Below are positions 44,339-52,036 of a stretch of DNA of 64,000 nucleotides, in pieces. Source of the DNA: Lentzea atacamensis (lineage in GTDB: Bacteria > Actinomycetota > Actinomycetes > Mycobacteriales > Pseudonocardiaceae); contig NZ_QLTT01000002.1 of NCBI RefSeq assembly GCF_003269295.1, forward strand, positions 186,001 through 250,000, written 5' to 3'. The stretch's first letter is position 1, and each line of letters opens with the position of its first letter. A program made the translations under genes and the position numbers. The notes under the pieces were generated by a model, which was given only the letters and a program-made list of their open reading frames with translations, ran no database searches and was not told where the DNA came from.

Positions 44339-44737
44339 TCATTCCGCCGCAGTCCTCCTGCGTGGCTTTTCCAGTCCACGCTTCCCCAGGACGTATGACT
44401 GCACCAGGTGGTTCCAACTGCACGTGCGACAGACTTCAACCACGTACACGGTGAACTCGTCGAAGAGGGTTGCCATCTTCACCAGTTCTTCAGGTGTCCG
44501 CGCAGAACCGGTCGCGTGCTTGAGCTCGTCGCCGTAAACCCACGACACGTGCGTGAGGGGTTCCTTCCGGCACACCGGGCATGGCACTTCGGTCGCCGTT
44601 CCGTGGAACTTCGCAGCTCGCAGCAGGTACGGGGACGCGTCGCAGACCTCCATGGTGCCCGTGCGGCCGGCGTAGACCTCCGCCAGCAGCGCACGCCGCT
44701 GCAGCGAGTAGTCCACCACCTGCCGTTGGGTCAACAC
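44339..44737 (-). CDS. DUF5318 protein (Rv0049-like)
   Basis: A 132-residue protein with two zinc-ribbon-like Cys pairs, VPCPVCRKEPLTHVSW and VEVCRTCSWNHLVQSY. This is the DUF5318 layout, with the N-terminal QRQVVDYSLQRRALLAEVYA. Its place immediately upstream of ponA is conserved in mycobacteria (Rv0049). Function unknown; the Cys pairs suggest zinc binding and a nucleic-acid or protein contact. GTG start, 81 bases before ponA. Confidence 0.85.
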   Translation of the reverse strand: MLTQRQVVDYSLQRRALLAEVYAGRTGTMEVCDASPYLLRAAKFHGTATEVPCPVCRKEPLTHVSWVYGDELKHATGSARTPEELVKMATLFDEFTVYVVEVCRTCSWNHLVQSYVLGKRGLEKPRRRTAAE

Positions 44738-44847
44738 GTGACCAGAGTACGTGCCGCCCGCTCGCCACCGGTGGGCCGTTCAGGGCATCGCAAGCCGAGG
44801 CGATATGACGGTGTGCCACATCCCACACTGAAGAGGGGCGAACGATG

Positions 44848-44864
44848 TATCGCGGCGATATAAT
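44848..44864 (+). promoter_or_regulatory. Promoter with overlapping palindrome upstream of the PadR gene
   Basis: TATCGCGGCGATA (44848-44860) is an inverted repeat with perfect 6-bp arms around a central G. Its last two bases belong to TATAAT (44859-44864), a perfect -10 element. A related GGCGATAT occurs about 55 bases upstream. The PadR-like protein encoded just downstream could bind here and block its own promoter. Confidence 0.6.
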
Positions 44865-44901
44865 CACCTCACCTATCGGTGCGGGTGCGAGGAGGTGACT
44901 C

Positions 44902-45438
44902 GTGTTCGAGTTCGCGCTGCTCGGCCTGCTGCACGAGGCGCCCATGCACGGCTACGAGCTGCGCAAGCGCTTGCACGACCTGCTCGGAGCGTTTCGCGCG
45001 TTCTCCTACGGATCGCTGTACCCAACATTGCGGCGACTCCAACGTGCGGGCCTGATCGTGGAGGAGGGGCCGGAGGAGTCGGCTCTTTCTTGGGGACGTC
45101 GGGCTCGCAAGGTCTACAAGCTGACTCCGGAAGGCAAGGAGCGGTTCGCCGAACTCCTGGCCAACGCGGGGCCGCAGACCTGGGACGACGACTCGTTCGG
45201 AGTCCACCTGGCGTTCTTCTCACGCACGCCGGCCGACGTCAGGATGCGCATCCTGGAAGGTCGGCGACGGTGTGTCGAGGAACGCAGGGAGGGACTCCGC
45301 GAGCGGCTCACGCGCACGGGTGAGCAGATCGACCGCTACACCCGTGAGCTGCACAGGCAGGGCCTGGAAAGCACCGAGCGCGAAGTGCGGTGGCTCAACG
45401 AGCTCATCGCGCACGAAAAGTCCGAGCAGGACGAGTAG
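44902..45438 (+). CDS. PadR-family transcriptional regulator
   Basis: A 178-residue PadR regulator with the winged-helix signature FALLGLLHEAPMHGYELRKR and SYGSLYPTLRRLQRAGLI, then the Arg-rich wing (RKVYKLTPEGKERF) and a long C-terminal coiled-coil dimerisation region. GAGGAGGTGACTC precedes the GTG. The gene sits 30 bases before ino1, the same adjacency as Rv0047c/Rv0046c, so control of inositol synthesis is likely. The promoter palindrome suggests self-repression. Confidence 0.92.
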   Translation: MFEFALLGLLHEAPMHGYELRKRLHDLLGAFRAFSYGSLYPTLRRLQRAGLIVEEGPEESALSWGRRARKVYKLTPEGKERFAELLANAGPQTWDDDSFGVHLAFFSRTPADVRMRILEGRRRCVEERREGLRERLTRTGEQIDRYTRELHRQGLESTEREVRWLNELIAHEKSEQDE

Positions 45439-45468
45439 TACTCATCTTTGATCAAGGAGGACTCGGCA

Positions 45469-46554
45469 ATGGGCGGAAATCGCCGCACCGTTCGAGTGGC
45501 CATCGTCGGGGTTGGCAACTGCGCGGCGTCGCTGGTGCAGGGCGTCCACTACTACAAGGACGCCGACCCGAGCACCCGCGTGCCCGGCCTGATGCACGTG
45601 CAGTTCGGTGACTACCACGTGCGTGATGTCGAGTTCGTCGCGGCGTTCGACGTCGATGCCAAGAAGGTCGGTGTCGACCTGGCAGAGGCCATCGTGGCCA
45701 GCGAGAACAACACGATCAAGATCGCGGACGTGCCGCCGCTGGGCGTCGTCGTGCAGCGTGGGCACACCCTCGACGGTCTCGGCCGGTTCTACCGCGAGAC
45801 GATCGAGGAGTCGGACTTCGAGCCGGTCGACGTCGTCGCCGCGCTGCGCGAGGCCGAGGTCGACGTGCTCGTGTCGTACCTGCCGGTGGGCTCGGAAGAG
45901 GCCGACCGCTTCTACGCCCAGTGCGCCATCGACGCCGGTGTGGCGTTCGTCAACGCCCTGCCGGTCTTCATCGCGTCGGACCCGGAGTGGGCGGAGAAGT
46001 TCCGCGCGGCCGGCGTGCCGATCGTCGGTGACGACATCAAGTCCCAGGTCGGCGCCACCATCACGCACCGCGTGCTGGCCAAGCTCTTCGAGGACCGGGG
46101 CGTCCAGCTCGACCGCACCATGCAGCTGAACGTGGGCGGCAACATGGACTTCCTGAACATGAAGGAGCTGGAGCGCCTGGAGTCCAAGAAGGTCTCCAAG
46201 ACGCAGTCCGTGACGTCGCAGCTCAGCCGCGACATCGGCAAGGACAACGTCCACATCGGCCCCTCGGACTACGTGGCGTGGCTCGACGACCGCAAGTGGG
46301 CCTACGTGCGCCTGGAGGGCCGCGCGTTCGGCGACGTGCCGCTGAACCTCGAGTACAAGCTCGAGGTCTGGGACTCCCCGAACTCCGCGGGCATCATCAT
46401 CGACGCGGTCCGCGCGGCGAAGATCGCCCTGGACCGCGGCATCGGCGGCCCGATCCTCTCGGCGTCGTCCTACTTCATGAAGTCGCCGCCCGTGCAGTAC
46501 TCGGATGCCGAGGCCCACGCGGCCGTCGAGGCCTTCATCCGCGGCGAGGACTGA
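45469..46554 (+). CDS. ino1: Inositol-1-phosphate synthase
   Basis: A 361-residue myo-inositol-phosphate synthase, the short actinobacterial form. It turns glucose 6-phosphate into inositol 1-phosphate with NAD+, supplying mycothiol and phosphatidylinositol. Visible are [19 protein letters not shown] (NAD loop), [38 protein letters not shown] and [14 protein letters not shown] at 45469 was chosen: AAGGAGG is 8 bases upstream. The upstream in-frame ATG would lie ahead of that site. A hairpin terminator follows. Confidence 0.95.
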   Translation: MGGNRRTVRVAIVGVGNCAASLVQGVHYYKDADPSTRVPGLMHVQFGDYHVRDVEFVAAFDVDAKKVGVDLAEAIVASENNTIKIADVPPLGVVVQRGHTLDGLGRFYRETIEESDFEPVDVVAALREAEVDVLVSYLPVGSEEADRFYAQCAIDAGVAFVNALPVFIASDPEWAEKFRAAGVPIVGDDIKSQVGATITHRVLAKLFEDRGVQLDRTMQLNVGGNMDFLNMKELERLESKKVSKTQSVTSQLSRDIGKDNVHIGPSDYVAWLDDRKWAYVRLEGRAFGDVPLNLEYKLEVWDSPNSAGIIIDAVRAAKIALDRGIGGPILSASSYFMKSPPVQYSDAEAHAAVEAFIRGED

Positions 46555-46561
46555 TCTGCGG

Positions 46562-46592
46562 GGGCCGCCCTCTCCGTCCGGGAGGGCGGCCC
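46562..46592 (+). terminator. Terminator after ino1
   Basis: GGGCCGCCCTC (46562-46572) and GAGGGCGGCCC (46582-46592) form a perfect 11-bp stem around a 9-base loop, 7 bases past the stop and followed by TTCTCG. Confidence 0.85.
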
Positions 46593-46598
46593 TTCTCG

Positions 46599-47333
46599 TC
46601 AGCGCTTCGAGAGCCGCAGCTTCTGCCAGCTCCCGTCCGCGGTCCACCCGCCGTCGACGGGCAGTGCCACACCGTTGATGTACCGCGCGTTGTCACTGGC
46701 CAGGAACCGCACGGCCTGCGCGATGTCGTCCGGCACCGCGAACCGCCCGGCCGGCACGTGGTCGGTGATGTCCTCGTCGACGTAGTAGCCACCGGCCTGC
46801 GACTCGACGTCCATCTCGGTCTTGACCCAGCCGGGGCACACGGCGTTGACCCTGATCCCGCGCCCACCCCACTCGACGGCAAGCGTCCGGGTCAGCCCGA
46901 TCAGCCCGTGCTTGGTCGTGTTGTAGGCGGCCCGGTCCGCCACACCCTGCAGCCCGGCGACCGACGCGATGTTGACGACGCAGCCACTGCCCTGATCGAG
47001 CATCACCTTGCCCAGCGCCTGCGTGAGCAGGAACGGCCCGGTCAGGTTGACCGCCATGATCCGTTCCCACTGCTCGAGCGTCGTGTCCTCGAACGGCACG
47101 ATGCCGGCGATTCCCGCGTTGTTGACCAGCACGTCCACCCGCTGATGGGTGCTCATCACGTGGTCGGTCAGGCGCTGGACGTCCGCGGCGCTCGCGACGT
47201 TGCCGACGATCCCGTCCTTGCTCTCCTGCAGGTCGAACCCGACGACGGCGAACCCGTCCTCGCGCAGCACGTCGGCGATCCGCAGGCCCATGCCCTGCGC
47301 CGTGCCGGTGACCACAGCAACTCGTTGCGTCAT
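46599..47333 (-). CDS. Short-chain dehydrogenase/reductase
   Basis: A 244-residue classical SDR. NAD(P) loop VAVVTGTAQGMGLRIADVL, NNAGIAG, catalytic Ser in VVNIASVAGLQG, and the YxxxK pair in AYNTTKHGLIGLTRTLAVEW. The end matches 3-oxoacyl-ACP reductase-like or butanediol dehydrogenase-like SDRs (GVALPVDGGWTADG). ATG at 47333 gives the usual N-terminus. The substrate cannot be named. It converges on ino1 and is divergent from the next membrane gene. Confidence 0.9.
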   Translation of the reverse strand: MTQRVAVVTGTAQGMGLRIADVLREDGFAVVGFDLQESKDGIVGNVASAADVQRLTDHVMSTHQRVDVLVNNAGIAGIVPFEDTTLEQWERIMAVNLTGPFLLTQALGKVMLDQGSGCVVNIASVAGLQGVADRAAYNTTKHGLIGLTRTLAVEWGGRGIRVNAVCPGWVKTEMDVESQAGGYYVDEDITDHVPAGRFAVPDDIAQAVRFLASDNARYINGVALPVDGGWTADGSWQKLRLSKR

Positions 47334-47428
47334 GAGCGCGAGGCTAGGTAAGTGCCGCTGTTCAGCGACAGACACGTTCGTGTGTTCGGAGTCTCAGCGA
47401 AAGGCCTGCTTCCGCTAACTTCAGCGCG

Positions 47429-48010
47429 GTGCGCACACTGCTCATCGCCCTCCCCGGCCTGCTCCTCGCCGGCATCGGCCTGACCCACCCGCACCACCTC
47501 GACGCGACCACCGCCCAGTGGTGGCGCGACATGCACATCATCCTGGCTGTGGTCTTCCCGCTCCTCGGCGCCGCGCAATGGGTTCTGCTCGCGGACACCC
47601 CGAAGCTCGTGCGCTACCCGGCCCGCATCGCCGCGTTCGGCTACGTCGTCTTCTACGGCGCACTGGACGCGCTGGCCGGCATCGGTGGCGGCGCGCTGGC
47701 CATGGCGAACGGTGGCCGCTCGCCCGCCGACGCCCCGATCTTCAAGATCGGCAACCAGCTCGGAACCGTCGGCGCCTGGTGCTTCTTCGCGGCCAGCGTG
47801 GCGATCGCGGTGTGCGCGCTGATCAACAGCAAGGTCAAGGCCATCCCGGGAGCGGTCTTCCTGGTGTTCGGCAGCTACCTGTTCCTCAGCAGCCACATCT
47901 ACTGGCCGAAGGGCGTTCTCGCCTGCACCTGCCTCGCGATCGGCATGGCCGCGACCAGCTACGTCAGCGCACCCGGCAGGTCGGCGATCGAGGACAGCAC
48001 CCGCACCTGA
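47429..48010 (+). CDS. Polytopic membrane protein of unknown function
   Basis: A 193-residue protein with five or six membrane helices. An early loop has THPHHLDATTAQWWRDMHII, rich in His, and helix 2 follows directly. No enzymatic family is recognised; His residues near a helix start could bind heme or metal. The 3' end overlaps the HAD gene on the other strand by 52 bases. No terminator is visible between them. Confidence 0.7.
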   Translation: MRTLLIALPGLLLAGIGLTHPHHLDATTAQWWRDMHIILAVVFPLLGAAQWVLLADTPKLVRYPARIAAFGYVVFYGALDALAGIGGGALAMANGGRSPADAPIFKIGNQLGTVGAWCFFAASVAIAVCALINSKVKAIPGAVFLVFGSYLFLSSHIYWPKGVLACTCLAIGMAATSYVSAPGRSAIEDSTRT

Positions 48011-48588
48011 GCGAGCACGTCCGCGGCGGGCGGGAAGTGCGGGTTCGGCACGGCCAGCACGGTCATCCCCGCGGCAAGCGCGGCCTTCAACCCGTTCGTC
48101 GAGTCCTCGACGGCGTAGCAAGAGGTGGCCGCGACCCCGAGCCGTGACGCTGCCAGCAGGTAGACGTCCGGCGACGGCTTGCCGGCGGCGCACTCCTCCG
48201 ACGACACCGCGACGGGCACCGGCAGTCCGGTCACGTCCAGGAACACCTTGATCAGCACGGCGGGTGCTGACGAAGCGATGGCCACGGGGAACCGCGACGC
48301 CACCTCCCGGACAGCCTCGACCGCGCCCGGAATCACCGGCAGGTGCGCCGCGTACGCCTTCTCCATCTCGGCGATCACACCGGCGGAAGCCTCCTCGGGC
48401 GTCAACGCCACACCAACGGCAGACACCAGGTACGCGCCCCACTCGGGCGTCGACATCCCCTGCATGTCCCGTGTGGCGGTGGGGGTCCAGACGCCGCCGT
48501 GGCGCGCCGCGAAGTCCTGGCGCACCTCGTCCCACACCTGCTCGGAGTCGATCAGCACGCCGTCGAGGTCGAAGATCACCGCTTCCAC
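47959..48588 (-). CDS. HAD-family hydrolase (phosphoglucomutase-like branch)
   Basis: A 209-residue HAD phosphatase/mutase. Motif I is AVIFDLDGVLIDSEQVW, motif II is VAIASSAPAVLIKVFL, motif III is GKPSPDVYLLAASRLG, and motif IV is CYAVEDSTNGLKAALAAGM. The alpha-helical cap between motifs I and II is of the beta-phosphoglucomutase type. Substrate is probably a sugar phosphate. Divergent from the MFS gene. Confidence 0.9.
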   Translation of the reverse strand: MEAVIFDLDGVLIDSEQVWDEVRQDFAARHGGVWTPTATRDMQGMSTPEWGAYLVSAVGVALTPEEASAGVIAEMEKAYAAHLPVIPGAVEAVREVASRFPVAIASSAPAVLIKVFLDVTGLPVPVAVSSEECAAGKPSPDVYLLAASRLGVAATSCYAVEDSTNGLKAALAAGMTVLAVPNPHFPPAADVLAQVRVLSSIADLPGALT

Positions 48589-48626
48589 ACCGGAACCGTA
48601 CCTTGTGACCCATAGTATTTCGCCAT

Positions 48627-48654
48627 GCTAACCAAAATCTGTTAGGTTAGCTAA
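48627..48654 (+). promoter_or_regulatory. Promoter with iron-box-like repeat before the MFS gene
   Basis: GCTAACC (48627-48633) and GGTTAGC (48645-48651) are perfect inverted repeats. TTAGGTTAGCTAA (48642-48654) resembles one side of the DtxR/IdeR box (TTAGGTTAGSCTAACCTAA), with a shortened right half. The GTG start follows at once, with no ribosome site, and TAGGTT at 48643-48648 could be a -10 for a leaderless mRNA. Confidence 0.45.
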
Positions 48655-49821
48655 GTGAATTTCCAGGCTCAGCCCAAGCAGGTGTGGATCACGGCGTTCG
48701 CCGCGGTCATCGCCTTCATGGGGATCGGGCTCGTGGACCCGATCCTGTTGTCCATCGCGGAGGGTCTGCACGCGACACCCGCGCAGGTCACCCTCCTCTT
48801 CTCCTCCTACCTCGGCGTCCAGGTCGTGGCGATGCTCTTCACCGGTGCCGCGACGGCGCGGTTCGGGGCCAAGCGCACGCTCGTCGGCGGGCTCGCGCTG
48901 ATCGTCATCGCCACGCTGGCGTGCTCGGCGGCGGGGAGCATCGGCCAGCTCGTGGGACTGCGGGCCGTGTGGGGGCTCGGCAACGCCTTCTTCATCGCCA
49001 CCGCGCTCAGCGTCATCGTCGGCGCGGCGAGTGGTGGGCAGAAGGGCGCGATCCTGCTCTACGAGGCCGCGCTCGGGCTCGGGCTGAGCGTCGGGCCGCT
49101 GCTCGGGGCCCTGCTCGGCAGCATCTCGTGGCGCGGTCCGTTCCTCGGCACCGCGATCCTCATGGCCCTCGCACTGATACTTTGCGCAAAGTTCCTGGCC
49201 AGGGACTCCCACCAGGGACGCTCGAAGATCGGCCTGCTCGATCCGCTCAAGGCGCTCAAGCACCCGGTTCTGCTGCGGACGTCGATCGGTGCCGCGCTCT
49301 ACACGGCCGCGTTCTTCACTGTGCTCGCGTGGTCGCCGTTCGTCCTGCGGTGGGGCGCCGTCGAGATCGGGCTGATCTTCTTCGGCTGGGGTGTGTGCGT
49401 CGCCGTCTCCAGCGTCTTCCTCGCGCCTCGGCTCGCGGACCGCGTCGGCGAGACGAACGCGATCATCGGGTCGGTTCTCGCGTTCGCGCTGCTCATGTTG
49501 GTGATGGCGGTGCCGAGCAAGCCGTTGCTGGTGGTCGCCGTGATCGTGAGCGGGCTGGTCAGCGGTCTGCTGAACACGCTGTTCACTGGTGCCGCCATGA
49601 GCGTCAGCGACGCGCCCCGGCCCGTCGCGAGCGCGGGCTACAACTTCCTGCGCTGGCTCGGCGGTGCGCTGGCGGCGACGTTCGTGAGCCACTTGGCGCA
49701 ACCGTTCGTCGTCGCAGCGGCCCTCTGTCTCGTGGCGGCCGGACTGCTGACGTTCAACCGAACGGACACAAGGGACGTTCCGTCAGAGGCTGTCCTGGCA
49801 GGTGAACAACTTGTGGGTTAA
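48655..49821 (+). CDS. Major facilitator superfamily exporter
   Basis: A 388-residue MFS protein with 12 helices of the drug-exporter (DHA1) type. Markers are GIGLVDPILLSIAEGL, the loop TGAATARFGAKRTLVGGLAL (motif A-like) and the GLGLSVGPLLGALLGSISW motif C. GTG start without a Shine-Dalgarno sequence, likely leaderless. The iron-box-like promoter suggests export of a siderophore or an iron-linked compound, which is inference. Its stop falls in a PHO-box-like repeat that belongs to the next gene. Confidence 0.88.
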   Translation: MNFQAQPKQVWITAFAAVIAFMGIGLVDPILLSIAEGLHATPAQVTLLFSSYLGVQVVAMLFTGAATARFGAKRTLVGGLALIVIATLACSAAGSIGQLVGLRAVWGLGNAFFIATALSVIVGAASGGQKGAILLYEAALGLGLSVGPLLGALLGSISWRGPFLGTAILMALALILCAKFLARDSHQGRSKIGLLDPLKALKHPVLLRTSIGAALYTAAFFTVLAWSPFVLRWGAVEIGLIFFGWGVCVAVSSVFLAPRLADRVGETNAIIGSVLAFALLMLVMAVPSKPLLVVAVIVSGLVSGLLNTLFTGAAMSVSDAPRPVASAGYNFLRWLGGALAATFVSHLAQPFVVAAALCLVAAGLLTFNRTDTRDVPSEAVLAGEQLVG

Positions 49822-49833
49822 CAAAGCATGAAC
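49801..49833 (-). promoter_or_regulatory. PHO-box-like repeats upstream of the first phoX
   Basis: Read on the minus strand, GTTCATG and GTTAACC are spaced exactly 11 bases, the PhoP direct-repeat spacing (consensus GTTCACC). A perfect GTTCACC (complement of GGTGAAC, 49801-49807) lies 15 bases further. The repeats overlap the MFS stop and lie 53 bases upstream of phoX. Confidence 0.4.
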
Positions 49834-49885
49834 GGCCGCATACGGTCTGTCGTGGTTCCCGCACCGACCGTAGGAGGCCACCACC

Positions 49886-51907
49886 ATGATCCCTCTGCCG
49901 CTCGTCAACCACCGCGTCGGCAGAGCAGCGGTGACATGCGAGTACCGCTGCGGGGACGCGTGCTTCCACGACGTCCCGAACACCTCTGACAACCCCTACT
50001 TCGGCGACCTGGTGAGCCGTCGCACCGCGCTCAAAGCCGGTGCCGTGGTCGCCGCCGCCGCGACGGTCGCACTGCCCACGACCGCCGCGGCCGCTGAGCC
50101 CGAGGCCAAGGGTCACCGGCCGCCGAAGGGGCTCGACTTCAAGCCCGTCGAGGTCAACACCAAGGACGAGGTCGTCGTCCCCGAGGGGTACGAGCAGGGG
50201 ATCGTGATCCGCTGGGGTGACCCGCTCTTCCCCGGCGTCCCCGAGTTCGACTTCGACAACCAGACCGCCGCGAAGCAGGCCAAGCAGTTCGGCTTCAACT
50301 GCGACTTCGCCGCGATCCTGCCGCTGGACCCGCTGGAACTGACCGGAATCATGGTCACGAACCACGAGTACACCAGCGAGACGTTCATGTTCCGCGGCTA
50401 CGACCCGAACAACCCCACCGAGGAGCAGGTGAAGATCGGCTGGGCCGCGCACGGCCTGTCGGTGTTCATGATCAAACGCTCGTTGTTCTCCGGCCACTAC
50501 AAGGCGAAGTTCAGCAAGTACAACCGCCGCATCACCCTGCACACGCCGTTCGAGGTGCGCGGTCCGGCCGCGGGCAGCGACCTGCTGAAGACGTCCGCCG
50601 ACCCCACGGGCAAGAAGGTCCTCGGCACGATCAACAACTGCGCGGGCGGCGTCACGCCGTGGGGCACGATCCTGTCCGGCGAGGAGAACTTCAACCAGTA
50701 CTTCGCCAACGCCGCCGGCCGCAACGACCCGAAGCTCACGAGGTACGGCGTCACCGGCAACGCGACCACGCGCAAGTGGGAGCGCTTCGACAAGCGCTGG
50801 GACCTCGCCCAGGAACCCAACGAGGTCAACAGGTTCGGCTGGATCATCGAGCTCGACCCCCACGACCCGGACTCCACTCCGATCAAGCACACCGCGCTCG
50901 GCCGGTTCAAGCACGAGACCGCCAACGTGCGCGTCGCCGACGACGGCCGGGTGGTCGCGTACTCCGGTGACGACGAGCGGTTCGAGTACATCTACAAGTT
51001 CATCTCGAACGGGAAGATGAAGCGCGGCAACAGCAAAGCCGCACGCCGTCACAACATGACGCTGCTCGACGACGGCACGCTCTACGTCGCGCGGTTCAAG
51101 GGCGACAGCCCGGCGAGCGAGATCGACGGCACCGGAAAGCTGCCCAGCGACGGGAAGTTCGACGGCACCGGCGAGTGGATCCCGTTGGCAGCGGGCAACA
51201 AGTCGTTCGTGCCGGGCATGACCGCGGAAGAGGTGTACGTCTTCACGCGGATCGCGGCCGACAAGGTCGGTGCGACCAAAATGGACCGTCCTGAGGACAT
51301 CCAGTGCCACCCGCGCACCGGCACGGTCTACTGCGCGCTCAGCAACAACGTCGAGCGCGGCGTCACCCCTGGCAAGGAAGGCCCGACCGAGCCGAACCCG
51401 CGGATCAACAACCGCCACGGCCAGGTCCTGGAGCTCACCGAACGACGGGGCGACGCGCTCGCGCTGACGTTCAACTGGGGCCTGTTCATGGTGTGCGGGT
51501 TCCCCGACGACCCGAACACCTACTTCGGCGGCTACGACAAGTCGCAGGTCAGCCCGATCTCCAGTCCGGACAACGTGGCGTTCGACCGGTACGGCAACCT
51601 GTGGATCTCCACGGACGCCGACGGCAAGCTGGACGGGCTGAACGACGGCCTCTACGGCGTGCCGCTGGAAGGGCCGGAACGCGGTCACCTCAAGCTGTTC
51701 CTCACGGTGCCGCGCGGTGGCGAGACCTGCGGTCCCGTGATCGGCGAGCGGGTGATCACCGTGTGCGTCCAGCACCCCGGCGAGGTGGACGGCGCGAGTG
51801 CCGACAAGCCCGTCTCCAACTGGCCGGACCGGGGCACCTCCCGACCCCGTCCGTCGGTCGTCGCGGTGTGGCGCAAGGGCCGCCGTCAGCTGGGTGAAAT
51901 CGGTTGA
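49886..51907 (+). CDS. phoX: PhoX-family alkaline phosphatase (Tat substrate), copy 1
   Basis: A 673-residue PhoX (DUF839) phosphatase, a calcium/iron enzyme that frees phosphate from esters outside the cell. The twin-arginine motif is SRRTALKAGAVVAAAATVAL at 44-63. Before it is a 40-residue cytoplasmic stretch with C18-X3-C22-X3-C26. Core segments include VTNHEYTSETFMFRG, NNCAGGVTPWGTILSGEENF, PDNVAFDRYGNLWISTDADG and VCVQHPGEVDGASADKP. GGAGGCCACC precedes the ATG. The next gene is a close paralogue, so the pair arose by tandem duplication. PHO-box-like sites suggest phosphate control. Confidence 0.93.
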   Translation: MIPLPLVNHRVGRAAVTCEYRCGDACFHDVPNTSDNPYFGDLVSRRTALKAGAVVAAAATVALPTTAAAAEPEAKGHRPPKGLDFKPVEVNTKDEVVVPEGYEQGIVIRWGDPLFPGVPEFDFDNQTAAKQAKQFGFNCDFAAILPLDPLELTGIMVTNHEYTSETFMFRGYDPNNPTEEQVKIGWAAHGLSVFMIKRSLFSGHYKAKFSKYNRRITLHTPFEVRGPAAGSDLLKTSADPTGKKVLGTINNCAGGVTPWGTILSGEENFNQYFANAAGRNDPKLTRYGVTGNATTRKWERFDKRWDLAQEPNEVNRFGWIIELDPHDPDSTPIKHTALGRFKHETANVRVADDGRVVAYSGDDERFEYIYKFISNGKMKRGNSKAARRHNMTLLDDGTLYVARFKGDSPASEIDGTGKLPSDGKFDGTGEWIPLAAGNKSFVPGMTAEEVYVFTRIAADKVGATKMDRPEDIQCHPRTGTVYCALSNNVERGVTPGKEGPTEPNPRINNRHGQVLELTERRGDALALTFNWGLFMVCGFPDDPNTYFGGYDKSQVSPISSPDNVAFDRYGNLWISTDADGKLDGLNDGLYGVPLEGPERGHLKLFLTVPRGGETCGPVIGERVITVCVQHPGEVDGASADKPVSNWPDRGTSRPRPSVVAVWRKGRRQLGEIG

Positions 51908-51944
51908 TCACCCTGCGTGCTGTGATCGTTCGGGTGTAGCGGGT

Positions 51945-51962
51945 GTTCGCCTGCCGTTCATC
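51945..51962 (+). promoter_or_regulatory. PHO-box-like direct repeat upstream of the second phoX
   Basis: GTTCGCC (51945-51951) and GTTCATC (51956-51962) are 11 bases apart, the spacing of PhoP direct-repeat units; each unit is one or two bases from GTTCACC. The repeat is 75 bases before the GTG start of the second phosphatase. Confidence 0.45.
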
Positions 51963-52036
51963 TCGTGGACGGCGGGCGATCTCGTTCGGCTCTTAGTTTC
52001 GGCCAGTTCCCACACTGACCGATCTCGGAGGCCTGC

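Noticed and set aside
41262-44537. A 1091-codon plus-strand frame over ponA
   Set aside because: It is antisense to a clear PBP gene with all catalytic motifs.
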